Positions 7,442 to 17,183 of a stretch of DNA of 64,000 bases are shown piece by piece. The notes under the pieces are model-generated. The model saw nothing but the letters and a program-made list of their open reading frames with translations. It had not been told where the DNA came from and ran no database searches. Source of the DNA: an uncultured Eubacteriales bacterium (GTDB taxonomy: Bacteria; Bacillota; Clostridia; Lachnospirales; Cellulosilyticaceae); assembly GCA_900551325.1 (NCBI GenBank), contig URVM01000002.1, positions 376,202-440,201 of the forward strand, given 5' to 3'. A program made the translations under genes and the position numbers. Position 1 is the stretch's first letter, and the number at the start of each line of letters is the position of its first letter.

Positions 7442-8908
7442 TTAACGATTTTGTGTTTGTAATTGAGAATTACCTTTTAATTTTACATTTAAGTCAACTT
7501 TCTCTGATCCACGAACAACTTTCACACTAGCTTGATCGCCTACCTTTTTGTTTAAAAGGATTTCTTTAAGTTGTTCTAATGTAGAGATGCGTTCACCATC
7601 AAATTCAATAATAATATCCCCTTGTTTCATACCTGCTATAGCTGCACTACTACCTGGTTCTACATAACCAACTAAAATACCTACCGGTATATCATAGTAG
7701 TTACCAAGTTCTTCTGTTAGGTTCTCACCTTTAATACCAAGTACTGGTCTTTGAATACTACCATAAGCCATAATTTCATCTACGATAGGCTTTACGTCAT
7801 TGATTGGAATAGCAAAGCCCATACCTTCGATTTCACTATCTACTAGTTTAACTGTATTAATACCAATGACTTCACCTGTAGGACCTACAAGTGCACCACC
7901 ACTATTACCTGGGTTAATAGCTGCATCTGTTTGGATAAGATTAAGTTTTTGATCTGTTAAGTTGATTTGACGATCAAGTGCACTAATAACCCCTACTGTT
8001 ACTGTATTTTCGTAAGCTTCATCAATAGGTGTACCAATAGCTACTGCTAAGTCTCCTACACGGAGTTCACTATTATCACCAAGTGCTGCTGGTTTGATCT
8101 CATTTACAATATCAGCTGGTATATTTGTCTTATCTACAGATACAACTGCAATGTCTGTCACTGTATCATAGCCTACTATATCTGCTGGTACCTTTGTATT
8201 ACCTAAGAAAGTAACTGTTAAAGAGCTTGCTCCTTCAACTACATGGGCATTAGACATAATGTAAATTTTGTCCCCATCTGTTTTAAAGATAACACCTGAA
8301 CCTAATCCTTCTTGATTAAACTCTCCTGCCCAAGTTGTTACTACTTTGTTGTTCTTAATAGATACAACAGATGGTCCTACATTTGCAGCAATATCTGCAA
8401 TAGAGTTATTTACATATACTGGTGCTACATAACCTGTTGACTGAGCATAAGGTGAAGTACTGCTGTTTTTACCACCTTTTGTACCATCTGTTAAACTTAC
8501 ACCGTATTTTTCATTGTAAAGTTTATTTGCTAAAGGTGCTGTAAAAGCATAGCCTGCTCCAAGTGCTACACCACCTACAAGGCTTACTATAGTAAGACCT
8601 GCTACAAATTTACCAAAGCCACCTACTGGTTTCTTATTACCTTGTTTTTTAGATTTTTTATCTTTAATTGTTTCGCTGTAATAAGTATTATTGCTATCCA
8701 TAATTGGTGGAAGTGGGTTTGTACTACTTGCTACTCTTGGTTCATCTGCATTATCTTCTTGTGCTGGCTGCGTTTTATTCTCATCCCCAATGCCTTGTGA
8801 ACCTGTCTGTTGTCCGTCATTCATTTGTGTATGATCTGGTACTGATGTATAAGGTACATCAATAATTGGTCTTTGATCTTCTGGTTCATTTATTTTATTA
8901 TCTTGCAT
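7442..8908 (-). CDS. htrA: HtrA-like membrane-anchored serine protease (trypsin fold plus PDZ)
   Basis: About 488 residues from the ATG at 8908; an in-frame ATG at 8923 would contain the GGAGG ribosome binding site, so 8908 is chosen. A Gln/Asn/Pro-rich cytoplasmic tail (about 1-95) precedes one membrane helix (about 100-123). The protease triad is visible: His222 in SNAHVVEG, Asp252 in DTVTDIAVV, Ser336 in NPGNSGGAL. A PDZ domain (PGSSAAIAGMKQGDIIIEFDG) closes the protein. It degrades misfolded proteins outside the membrane. It lies downstream of a two-component pair, like CssRS and htrA in Bacillus, suggesting secretion-stress control. Confidence 0.93.
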   Translation of the reverse strand: MQDNKINEPEDQRPIIDVPYTSVPDHTQMNDGQQTGSQGIGDENKTQPAQEDNADEPRVASSTNPLPPIMDSNNTYYSETIKDKKSKKQGNKKPVGGFGKFVAGLTIVSLVGGVALGAGYAFTAPLANKLYNEKYGVSLTDGTKGGKNSSTSPYAQSTGYVAPVYVNNSIADIAANVGPSVVSIKNNKVVTTWAGEFNQEGLGSGVIFKTDGDKIYIMSNAHVVEGASSLTVTFLGNTKVPADIVGYDTVTDIAVVSVDKTNIPADIVNEIKPAALGDNSELRVGDLAVAIGTPIDEAYENTVTVGVISALDRQINLTDQKLNLIQTDAAINPGNSGGALVGPTGEVIGINTVKLVDSEIEGMGFAIPINDVKPIVDEIMAYGSIQRPVLGIKGENLTEELGNYYDIPVGILVGYVEPGSSAAIAGMKQGDIIIEFDGERISTLEQLKEILLNKKVGDQASVKVVRGSEKVDLNVKLKGNSQLQTQNR

Positions 8909-9012
8909 CAAAATCGCCTCCATTTACAACTCGTTTGTGATAACTGTAGTATAGATTTGGATTTTGAATAGTGTATGAATACATTGTAAAAAGAAGGTAG
9001 TATTATTTTGAA

Positions 9013-10497
9013 CTAAACTTTAGAAAGTGTGAAGTAAAAGGTCACCATTTCACCTTCCTTAGAAATAATGCCGATTTCTTCATTATGCTGTCTCATGGTT
9101 TCCTTAACAATTACAAGACCTATTCCCATTCCAGTCTTATCTTTACCTCTTGATAAATCTGACTTGTAGAATCTTTCCCAAATATTTTTCTGATCTTCTT
9201 TTGAAATGCTTGGCCCACTATTTCTAATATAAACCCAAACTTTATTTTGCTTTGCAACAGTTTCTACTTCAATTGTTCCCTGTTTGTTAACAAATTTAAA
9301 CGCATTATCTAATAAATTTTGAACAACTCGTGCAATTTTTTCTGGGTCTGCAAAAACCATTTGCTCTTTTTTGTCAAAAAGAACATTTACATGAACTTCT
9401 TTATCCCTTGTAACTTGTTCAAAGTTATCTAGAAGATCCCTTATCATCTCATGTAAATTAAATTCCATCTTCTTAAGTGGCAGATTACCTTCTTCCATTT
9501 TGTTAAGCTCTAAAATATCATTTGTCATCTTAATCATACGCTGAGATTCATTAAGCACAATACGTAAATATTTCTCATGCTTTTCTGGTGGAATGGTTCC
9601 ATCTAAAATAGCCGTTACAAAACCTTGAATAGAAGTAAGGGGTGAGCGCATATCATGAGACACATTGGCAATAAAAGATTTACGATTAGATTCAATCTTA
9701 TCTAGCTCTTCTGCCATATAGTTAAGGGACTCACCAAGTTGAGCAATCTCGTCTTCTCCTTCTACTTCAATACGTTTTGCAAAATCACCATTGGCAATCT
9801 TCTTCGCCACCTGATTCATTTGTTTAAGTGGCTTACTCATTTGTCTAGATGTAAAGTAAATAAGGATAAATATAATTCCTGTAGTAATAATAGCTGCTTT
9901 AGCTAAAATACGTCTTACCTCATCAATGAGCATTAAAATTTGTGGCATCGGTGTATGAATAAATAATGCATACTCCACTTGTCCATCAATTTGAATTGGA
10001 TAACCAATAGTTAGCACTGGTGTAGAAAAATACTGCTCAAATCCTGTTTGTTGGGAGATAATATTGCCTTCTAATACTTTTTGGATAACTTCAGGGTTGG
10101 CAAGCTTTCTATCCATAATCATAGAATCTTCTTTTCCTGAGGCTACTTTCATTTTATAGTCTTTTCCAACAATCCAAGTTGTCGCATCTAAATAACTATC
10201 TAATACTTGTACACGTAATGCCACACGGTCTAAAGTAGCACTTATTGGTTGATGTCTTTCTCCTACTTCTTTATAATCCTTAGCAATAAGCTCTGCTTGC
10301 TTGATCATAATATTTTCTGTGTAATCCACATAGTATGTCTGAAATGCATTTGAAAATATAGTAAAGAAGAAAAGAAAGGTTGCTGCTAGTATACCCAAAT
10401 AGAGGGTTAATAATTTATGAAATAAAGAAGAGAACAATGCTCTCTTCTTTATTTTTCGAACTTGTATCCTACTCCCCATACTGTTTTGATGCTCCAT
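9013..10497 (-). CDS. Sensor histidine kinase, CssS-like
   Basis: 494 residues. Membrane helix 1 (about 28-50), an extracellular sensor region (about 50-195), membrane helix 2 (about 198-216), a HAMP linker (SRQMSKPLKQM to about 270), then HisKA with His281 in NVSHDMRSPLTS and a HATPase domain with N and G boxes (NLLDNAFKF, KTGMGIGLVIVK). The start at 10497 has GAAGG nine bases upstream and overlaps the response regulator gene by 49 bp, which implies translational coupling. The probable partner is the regulator upstream, the probable target the htrA gene downstream; both points are inference from gene order. Confidence 0.92.
   Translation of the reverse strand: MEHQNSMGSRIQVRKIKKRALFSSLFHKLLTLYLGILAATFLFFFTIFSNAFQTYYVDYTENIMIKQAELIAKDYKEVGERHQPISATLDRVALRVQVLDSYLDATTWIVGKDYKMKVASGKEDSMIMDRKLANPEVIQKVLEGNIISQQTGFEQYFSTPVLTIGYPIQIDGQVEYALFIHTPMPQILMLIDEVRRILAKAAIITTGIIFILIYFTSRQMSKPLKQMNQVAKKIANGDFAKRIEVEGEDEIAQLGESLNYMAEELDKIESNRKSFIANVSHDMRSPLTSIQGFVTAILDGTIPPEKHEKYLRIVLNESQRMIKMTNDILELNKMEEGNLPLKKMEFNLHEMIRDLLDNFEQVTRDKEVHVNVLFDKKEQMVFADPEKIARVVQNLLDNAFKFVNKQGTIEVETVAKQNKVWVYIRNSGPSISKEDQKNIWERFYKSDLSRGKDKTGMGIGLVIVKETMRQHNEEIGIISKEGEMVTFYFTLSKV
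10420..10454 (-). other. 14-bp perfect hairpin spanning the response-regulator stop codon
   Basis: AAATAAAGAAGAGA at 10420-10433 is perfectly complementary to 10441-10454, with a 7-base loop. It lies inside coding DNA: it covers the stop codon of the regulator (10449-10451) and early codons of the kinase. It could modulate coupling or processing between the two cistrons. Confidence 0.6.
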
Positions 10498-11138
10498 GGA
10501 TGATCACCTTCAAACTTATCTCTTAACCTTTTAATGTGTACATCTACTGTACGTGTATCACCTACAAAATCGTAGCCCCAGATTTTATCTAGTAACTGCT
10601 CTCTTGTAAATACTTGCTTTGGATGGCTTGCTAAAAAGTATAAAACTTCTAATTCCTTTGGTGGTAGTTCTAAAATATTACCTTGGTAAGTTACAGAATA
10701 ATTGTCTTTATCTACAATTAAATCTTCAAGTACAATACGGTTTCTTGTATCTTCTACTTCTACCTCTTCTTTTATTGTACGACGTAAAACTGCTTTGACA
10801 CGAGCAATAAGCTCCTTAGGGTCAAAAGGCTTTGCAATATAGTCATCAGCCCCTAATTCTAAACCTAAAACCTTGTCAAATACATCACATTTTGCTGTAA
10901 GCATAATAATAGGTGCTTTGCTTGTACGTCTAATGTGTTTACATACATCATAGCCATCCATCTCTGGAAGCATAACATCTAGTAAAATAAGATCTGGCTT
11001 ATAACTCTCAAAAGCTTCTACAGCTTGCTTACCACTATAAACTTCTTTTGTATCATAGCCTTCCTTTTGAAGATAAAGAGAAATAAGTTCTGCAATATTT
11101 GTATCATCATCTACTACAAGTATTTTACTTTTATTCAT
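10449..11138 (-). CDS. OmpR/PhoB-type response regulator
   Basis: 229 residues. The receiver domain has the acidic pocket VVDDD (10-12), phospho-acceptor Asp54 in LILLDVMLPEMDG, Thr in MLTAK and Lys in GADDYIAKPF. The C-terminal winged helix reads ELEVLYFLASHPKQVFTREQLLDKIWGYDF and VDVHIKRLRDKF. AAAGGAGG precedes the ATG. It lies 30 bp after mutS2 and overlaps the kinase gene. It probably regulates transcription of htrA. Confidence 0.94.
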   Translation of the reverse strand: MNKSKILVVDDDTNIAELISLYLQKEGYDTKEVYSGKQAVEAFESYKPDLILLDVMLPEMDGYDVCKHIRRTSKAPIIMLTAKCDVFDKVLGLELGADDYIAKPFDPKELIARVKAVLRRTIKEEVEVEDTRNRIVLEDLIVDKDNYSVTYQGNILELPPKELEVLYFLASHPKQVFTREQLLDKIWGYDFVGDTRTVDVHIKRLRDKFEGDHPWSIKTVWGVGYKFEK

Positions 11139-11168
11139 TTAATCTTCCTCCTTTGTACCGCAATGGAA

Positions 11169-13568
11169 TTATTTTATTTCTACAACTGTTACACCCATTT
11201 CCCCTTCTCCATATAGACCTGGTCTATGTGAAGCAATATGTGGATGGCGACGTAACATTTGTGTGATTGCCTGTCTTAAGGCCCCTGTTCCTTTACCATG
11301 TATAATGGTAGCTTGTTTAAGCCCAGATAAATAAACATCATCTAAGTATTTATCTACTATAGGAAGTGCCTCATCTACCATAAGTCCTCTTACATCTATT
11401 TCTGTTCGAATAGTACTTGTTTTACTAATATTATGACTTACACCACCTGCTTTAGGTTGTCTCTTCTTAGCTGGTGCTTTTGTCTCCTCTTCTTCATTTA
11501 CACGTTGAAGATTAGAAATATGAACTTTCATTGGTAAAATACCAATTTGTACCTTAGCATTACCTGCACTATCTGGTGCTTCTAAAATAACACCTTGTTG
11601 CATTAAGTTGGTTACAAGTACCTTCTCTCCAACTTGAATATTTTTGATTGGCTTTTTGTAAGTATGCTTTGGTCCAATAGCCTTTTGTAGCTTGTTTTGT
11701 TGTTTCTCTATACCTTCAGATACTTTCTTCTTAGCATCATGAAGCCCTTTTTCATCTATCACAATACGTGCTTCACGTGCTGCTTGACGTACTTCTTTAA
11801 GCATTTCATCACTTTGCTTTTGTACTTCACGTAAAAGTTCAGCTGCTTTTTCATTAGCACGTTCCATAATCTTTTGCTTAGATTTTTCAAGTTTTTTACG
11901 TTCTTTAGCAATTTCTTCTTTAAAGTGTTCAGCTTCTTTTCTAAAGGTTTCAGCTTTTTCCTTTTCTATTTCGGCCATACGCTTGCTATACTCAAGTTCA
12001 ACTAAAATATCTTCCATTTTTACATTTTCTTTGTGTAAAAACTGTTTAGCATCCTCTATTAAATGCTCACTAAGACCAAGTCTCATAGAAATAGCAAAGG
12101 CATTACTCTTACCTGGTACCCCAATAAGTAATTTATACGTTGGGCGTAAAGATTCCACATCAAATTCACAGCTTGCATTTTCTACACCATCTGTAGAAAG
12201 AGCATAAAGCTTAAGTTCACTATAGTGTGTTGTCGCTACTGTACGGATTTGTTGCTTACGAAGATGTTCTAAAATAGACATAGCAAGAGCTGCACCTTCT
12301 ACTGGGTCTGTACCTGAACCTACCTCATCTAATAGAATTAGTGAATTTAAAGTCATCTCATCTAAAATACGAACTAGATTAGTCATATGAGCTGAGAATG
12401 TACTTAAGCTTTGTTCAATACTTTGTTCATCTCCAAGGTCTGCAAAAACATCATCAAATACATTCAGTATACTACCTTCTGCTGCTGGAATTTGCATCCC
12501 TGCTTGTGCCATAAGAGTAAATAAACCAAGTGTCTTAAGGGTAACTGTTTTACCCCCAGTGTTAGGACCTGTAATAAGAAGTGTAGTAAATTTATCCCCT
12601 ACATATACATCTATCGGCACAACTTGGTTTTGATCTAAAAGTGGATGACGTGCTTTTTTAAAGTTAATATAACCTTTTTGATTTAACTTAGGCTCCCTTG
12701 CATCCATTTTAAGGGCACATTCAGCCTTAGCAAAGATTACATCAAGGATGGTAATCTGCTCAAAGTTTATAAGTACATAAGGTGCAATATCTGCAACTAA
12801 GTTTGTAAGTTCTGTTAAAAGCTTTTCAATCTCATCTTCTTCTTTCATATGAAGACTTTTTAAGTTATTGTTAAGTTCTACTACTGCCATAGGCTCCATA
12901 AATACAGTAGCCCCTGTAGATGATTGGTCATGGACAATCCCTTTAAAGGCATTTTTATACTCTACTTTAATAGGAACACAAGAACGTCCTTGTCGCATAG
13001 TTACTACTGTTTCTTGTAACATATCTTGGTATTTAGAAGAGTACAAAATACCATGAATGGTTTCTTTAATTTTACCTTCTGCTGCCTTAATTTGTTTACG
13101 GATTTGATAAAGCTCTGGTGTGGCATCATCTGCATATTCATTAGGTCCTACAATACAACGTGTAATTTCACGTTCTACATCATTATAAACACCAATGCTT
13201 TCAAAATACTTTTCTAAGTGTGGAGATTTAACTTCTTCACAGTCTTCTTTATAGTAATTTTTCACTCTTCTACTTGTGCGAAGAACACCTGCTATATTTA
13301 AAAGTTCTTCTCCACTTAAAATTGCCCCAATTTCTACACGCTTAATAGCTGTAAAAATTTCTTTTGTGCTACTTAAAGGTAACTTTCCTTTTTTTACACT
13401 CATACTAAGTGCTTCAGATGTTTCTTTTTGAAGCTTCGTAACTTCTTCAAAAGAAGAGCTTGGTAAAAGCTTTTCAATACGACTTTTACCTGGTTCAGTT
13501 ACTGCGTGTTGGGCAAGTATAGCTTTAATTTTATGAAATTCTAATTTGTATAATGCTCTCTCGTTCAT
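11169..13568 (-). CDS. mutS2: MutS2 family ATPase with Smr domain (ribosome-collision factor RqcU / recombination suppressor)
   Basis: 799 residues, full length. Core and clamp helices, then the ABC ATPase with Walker A TGPNTGGKT, the STFSAHM signature region and Walker B LILLDEVGSGTDP. A long coiled coil (about 500-630) follows, then a KOW-like segment and a C-terminal Smr domain, EIDVRGLMVDEALPIVDKYL with HGKGTGAL. In Bacillus subtilis MutS2 acts on collided ribosomes; in Helicobacter it limits recombination. AGAGGAAG precedes the ATG. It heads the run mutS2 - regulator - kinase - htrA. Confidence 0.95.
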   Translation of the reverse strand: MNERALYKLEFHKIKAILAQHAVTEPGKSRIEKLLPSSSFEEVTKLQKETSEALSMSVKKGKLPLSSTKEIFTAIKRVEIGAILSGEELLNIAGVLRTSRRVKNYYKEDCEEVKSPHLEKYFESIGVYNDVEREITRCIVGPNEYADDATPELYQIRKQIKAAEGKIKETIHGILYSSKYQDMLQETVVTMRQGRSCVPIKVEYKNAFKGIVHDQSSTGATVFMEPMAVVELNNNLKSLHMKEEDEIEKLLTELTNLVADIAPYVLINFEQITILDVIFAKAECALKMDAREPKLNQKGYINFKKARHPLLDQNQVVPIDVYVGDKFTTLLITGPNTGGKTVTLKTLGLFTLMAQAGMQIPAAEGSILNVFDDVFADLGDEQSIEQSLSTFSAHMTNLVRILDEMTLNSLILLDEVGSGTDPVEGAALAMSILEHLRKQQIRTVATTHYSELKLYALSTDGVENASCEFDVESLRPTYKLLIGVPGKSNAFAISMRLGLSEHLIEDAKQFLHKENVKMEDILVELEYSKRMAEIEKEKAETFRKEAEHFKEEIAKERKKLEKSKQKIMERANEKAAELLREVQKQSDEMLKEVRQAAREARIVIDEKGLHDAKKKVSEGIEKQQNKLQKAIGPKHTYKKPIKNIQVGEKVLVTNLMQQGVILEAPDSAGNAKVQIGILPMKVHISNLQRVNEEEETKAPAKKRQPKAGGVSHNISKTSTIRTEIDVRGLMVDEALPIVDKYLDDVYLSGLKQATIIHGKGTGALRQAITQMLRRHPHIASHRPGLYGEGEMGVTVVEIK

Positions 13569-13639
13569 AACTTCCTCTTTTATTCCTCTGACATGAATTG
13601 CTTATTTTACCCTTATTATTGCACACTTTTAGGTTTTTG

Positions 13640-13685
13640 AAAACACAAAACACACGTATAAAAGGAAATCCTTTTATACGTGTGT
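13640..13685 (-). terminator. Intrinsic terminator of the NlpC/P60 gene
   Basis: 16-bp perfect stem, 13650-13665 with 13670-13685, AAAT loop. On the minus strand it is followed by TTTTGTGTTTTC. It stands about 20 bp after the stop at 13708. Confidence 0.8.
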
Positions 13686-13707
13686 CTTCTAAAATAAATT
13701 TATACCC

Positions 13708-14406
13708 TTATGAAAGAACACGAATTGCTTTTACAAAGTTACGATCATAATAAGGACTAGCTAGATTACTTACAGTTACACCACGAGAACTTTCAGAGTG
13801 GATAAACTTTCCGTCTCCTACATAAATCCCTACGTGAGAAATCCTACCATTGTTAACACCTGTAGTGTCAAAGAATATAAGATCACCTGTTCTAAGCTGA
13901 CTGACACCTACTTCTGGACCGTCTTTGGCTTGCATATAAGATACACGGCTAATCTCTACATCAAAGGCTTTAAATACTTGTTGAGTAAAACCTGAGCAGT
14001 CTACACCACCTTGTAAGTTTGTACCACCCCATACATAGGGTGTACCTATAAACTGCATGCCATACTCTACAATTTCTTCTCCTTTGACTTTGGCATAAGG
14101 AATTAAGTCTCTTCTAGCAACCTCTACGTATTGACTATAAATCCAACCTTCTTCTCCATTAATGGTAACTTTATACCATTCATCATTCTTCCCAACGATT
14201 TGAATCGGTTGTTCACTTACTTTTTCAATAATGGCTGCATTTATATCTGGATGATTACGTATATTCACTTGTTCACTTGTTACTTTCCCTGTCATTCCTA
14301 CTGTTTGAGGAAATAGACTAGGTGGTATAGTTTCCTTAGCATATACTTTTGTATAGGTACATAAAGCTATTCCAATAGCAAGTATATACGCTTTTCTTCT
14401 TTTCAT
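13708..14406 (-). CDS. Secreted NlpC/P60 peptidoglycan endopeptidase with SH3 domain
   Basis: About 232 residues from the ATG at 14406, chosen because AGGAGG (14417-14412) stands five bases upstream; an in-frame start 24 bases earlier lies before this site. A signal peptide (MKRRKAYILAIG to VYA) leads to an SH3b domain (VTSEQVNIRNHPDINAAI, about 28-90) and the NlpC/P60 domain with catalytic Cys in GGVDCSGF, His in RISHVGIYVGDG and a third polar residue near KFIHSES. It cuts peptide bonds in wall peptides, typically gamma-D-Glu to diamino acid. Confidence 0.93.
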   Translation of the reverse strand: MKRRKAYILAIGIALCTYTKVYAKETIPPSLFPQTVGMTGKVTSEQVNIRNHPDINAAIIEKVSEQPIQIVGKNDEWYKVTINGEEGWIYSQYVEVARRDLIPYAKVKGEEIVEYGMQFIGTPYVWGGTNLQGGVDCSGFTQQVFKAFDVEISRVSYMQAKDGPEVGVSQLRTGDLIFFDTTGVNNGRISHVGIYVGDGKFIHSESSRGVTVSNLASPYYDRNFVKAIRVLS

Positions 14407-14500
14407 AATTTCCTCCTGTATTTCTTTCAAATCTTGCTATATTATGCTACAGATTTAATAATTTTATACAGGGAGGGATAATTTTTTTATAAAATTCCTT

Positions 14501-14989
14501 TTACCAGTGTAAACGATGAAGTTCTCCCGTCTTTTGAAGGAGTTTAAAATCAGTTTGTCTTAGGGCTTCATAGAGTACAATCGCTACTGAATTAGAAAGG
14601 TTAAGAGATCTAGCTTCAGGTACCATTGGAATACGTACACAAGTATCTGGATAATTTACAAGAATTTCTTCTGGAATACCTGCTGATTCTTTTCCAAACA
14701 TAATGTAACTATCTTCTTCAAAAGCTACTTCTACATGTGTATGCTGTGATTTCGTTGTAGCCATATAGATTTTAGGATTATTATTTTTTTCTACAAACTC
14801 TTCAAAGTTTTTATAAGTTCGTACATCAAGTAAATGCCAATAATCAAGACCTGCACGCTTAAGTGCTTTTTCATCTATTGAAAACCCTAGTGGCTCTATA
14901 AGGTGTAGATTAGCACCTGTAGCCGCACAAGTTCTAGCAATATTTCCTGTGTTTTGTGGAATTTCTGGTTCATGTAATACAATATGCAT
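14501..14989 (-). CDS. trmL: tRNA (cytidine/uridine-34 2'-O)-methyltransferase TrmL
   Basis: 162 residues, the normal length of this small SPOUT enzyme. Motifs in order: EPEIPQNTGNIARTC with the conserved Asn and Arg, LIEPLGF, FGKESAGIPEE and the knot region IPMVPEARSLNLSNSVAIVLYE. It methylates the ribose of the wobble base in leucine tRNAs. AAGGAGG lies eight bases before the ATG. It appears to be a single gene between the wall hydrolase and the hexosaminidase. Confidence 0.94.
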   Translation of the reverse strand: MHIVLHEPEIPQNTGNIARTCAATGANLHLIEPLGFSIDEKALKRAGLDYWHLLDVRTYKNFEEFVEKNNNPKIYMATTKSQHTHVEVAFEEDSYIMFGKESAGIPEEILVNYPDTCVRIPMVPEARSLNLSNSVAIVLYEALRQTDFKLLQKTGELHRLHW

Positions 14990-15079
14990 AGTTCATGCCT
15001 CCTTAGTTTCTATGCTCATTATAGTACACTTTATTTTCTTTTATCAAGTTCACTTTCAAGTAATTAACTTTATAATTAC

Positions 15080-16960
15080 TTACCAACACATTTTAGATGC
15101 TGTCATAATTTTCTGTGCTTCATTATACTGTATCATTTCCCCTGCCCCTTTTTCTATATAAGGTGTCTTAGGTAAACGTACTTCTTCTAACTCAAATATT
15201 CTATCTATCTTCCCATCAATATAATCATTAATAATATTTTTCGTTCTCTTTAGTCTTTGAATTATTCCCCCTATTCTAATGTCTAGTGCGTCATAACCAA
15301 AGCTTTTACTCGTCATTTGCCATTCTTTAAAACGCTTTTCTCCAAATACTTCAAATTCTATTATTAAAGGTTCAATTTGGTTTTGTATAATATGTTTTAA
15401 TTTATCCTTGTCTTGTTGTTTATAAGCCTCTAATAAATTTATACCTAGGTTCCATTTTCTCCCTAGTACTTTAGCAAAACTCTCATAAACCTCATCTATT
15501 ACTTTATATTGAAGATTCGTTTCTCTAAGTGCAGCTTGCTTAAAATATTGTTCTAGCTCTTCATAGTGTTTCGTTAAGTCTTGCTTTATCTCTTTTGTAT
15601 GATAAGTGAACATACTACATAACGGATCCTCATAAAACATATATTTACTAGGCGTTACTGTGGCTTCTCGGCACTCAACCTCTGGCAAAATATCAAACTC
15701 CTCTTGCTTCATAAAGTGCTCATAAGATATACCTGTACAAAATTTTAACCTTTCTTTAAAATGCTCTATGTCTACTTCCTCATTATAACCGTGTTCTGCA
15801 AAAAGTACTGTTCCAAAAAAACATGTACTCATTGGTGCCTCACTACCATCATCTCCCCATGCTGTTACAATAACTTCTTCAACACCTGCTTTTTTACATG
15901 CCATAAGTGCTGCTGTAGTTGTTACATAGGTTTTACTATGATGAGGCGCATAGCCTATCCACCTCCATGCCCCACCGGCAAACATAACTTCCCTCTTTAT
16001 TTTCTTGCGTTTCATTAAATTCTCTTCATATTTATCCTGCGTGTTATTATAGTAATCCCAATACATTAAATTTACAGCTTCTGGGATTGTATCCTTTGTT
16101 AATCCATCCCCTCCATAGTTACTAAAAAACATGTCATCCCATATAATTGGCTCTATCTTGTATGTTTGACAAATTCTTAATACATCTTCTAAGTGCCTTT
16201 TCATAATTTGATTTTTAGGTTGTAAACCATTTTTATCAGCGTACCTACCTCTACCTAAATTATGGGCTTCATCCATTCCTACATGAATGCGTTTACTTGT
16301 AAATATTTCTGAGAGTTCTTTAATCATCTTATCAATAAGTTGAATAACTTCTTCTTTTCCTACACACATTATGTTTGCTATATCTAAATATTTTTCCTTT
16401 GCACTATCCCATGCTAAAAATTGCTCTAAATGTGCCAAGGTTTGAATACAAGGAATAACTTCTATGCCAAATTGAAGTGCATATTGATCGATAGCCCTTA
16501 ACTCTTCTTTAGTATATCTTCCACGCATATACCCAAAATAAGGTTCATCTGGTAAGGTATACACATCCTCCATATACAGCATCATTACACTATGTCCCAT
16601 TATTGCAAGTCTCTCTATCACCTCTTTTGCATACTCTACATGAATAACACCATTTCTAGAACAATCTATCATAAGTCCATTAAAGCTAAAATACTTATTT
16701 TCTACAAGATTAAAAGGTACTTTATCTTGCTGTATTTTTTGAATAATATAACCTATCCCTCTAAAAAAATCACTTTTTGTGTTGTATTCTATATGTGCTT
16801 CATTTTCCTCTACACTTACTCTTAATTGCTTCTTATCTGATAGACAACTTCTTAAAACAATGCCACATTCATTATCTAGTTCAAAACCGTACCTTTTACC
16901 TAATGCTTCTAATGGTCTATGAAACACCTCATCTATATACTGTATATTTAGTTTGATCAT
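15080..16960 (-). CDS. Family 20 glycoside hydrolase, beta-N-acetylhexosaminidase-like
   Basis: About 626 residues from the ATG at 16960; an upstream in-frame ATG (16981) would place the GGGAGG site inside the gene. An N-terminal alpha/beta domain (about 1-105) leads into a TIM barrel beginning FNGLMIDCSRNGVIHVEYAKEVI, with the GH20 catalytic pair Asp-Glu in IHVGMDEAHNLGRG and a conserved WDD in IIWDDMFFSN. A helical C-terminal domain follows. No signal peptide, so it probably acts on imported oligosaccharides or recycled wall sugar in the cytoplasm. Substrate not determined. Confidence 0.88.
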   Translation of the reverse strand: MIKLNIQYIDEVFHRPLEALGKRYGFELDNECGIVLRSCLSDKKQLRVSVEENEAHIEYNTKSDFFRGIGYIIQKIQQDKVPFNLVENKYFSFNGLMIDCSRNGVIHVEYAKEVIERLAIMGHSVMMLYMEDVYTLPDEPYFGYMRGRYTKEELRAIDQYALQFGIEVIPCIQTLAHLEQFLAWDSAKEKYLDIANIMCVGKEEVIQLIDKMIKELSEIFTSKRIHVGMDEAHNLGRGRYADKNGLQPKNQIMKRHLEDVLRICQTYKIEPIIWDDMFFSNYGGDGLTKDTIPEAVNLMYWDYYNNTQDKYEENLMKRKKIKREVMFAGGAWRWIGYAPHHSKTYVTTTAALMACKKAGVEEVIVTAWGDDGSEAPMSTCFFGTVLFAEHGYNEEVDIEHFKERLKFCTGISYEHFMKQEEFDILPEVECREATVTPSKYMFYEDPLCSMFTYHTKEIKQDLTKHYEELEQYFKQAALRETNLQYKVIDEVYESFAKVLGRKWNLGINLLEAYKQQDKDKLKHIIQNQIEPLIIEFEVFGEKRFKEWQMTSKSFGYDALDIRIGGIIQRLKRTKNIINDYIDGKIDRIFELEEVRLPKTPYIEKGAGEMIQYNEAQKIMTASKMCW

Positions 16961-17183
16961 GCAGTTATATTCCTCCCTCATTACCCCAAAATAGTATGGT
17001 CTTTTTCTTAACTCTATTTAAATTATATAGGAACATAAATTTATATACTATTAGTATATATGTTAATTAATTTGGATTTTTTTGTTCATATATACCTGAA
17101 TTTCAGTTTTTCATTCTCTCTATAAATTTTTTGCTTTTAAAGACCTATTATTTAACCATACTATTTAACCCTTTAACTTACCC

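Noticed and set aside
15058..15081. 9-bp inverted repeat at the end of the GH20 gene as terminator
   Set aside because: Overlaps the stop codon and has no T-run on the minus strand.
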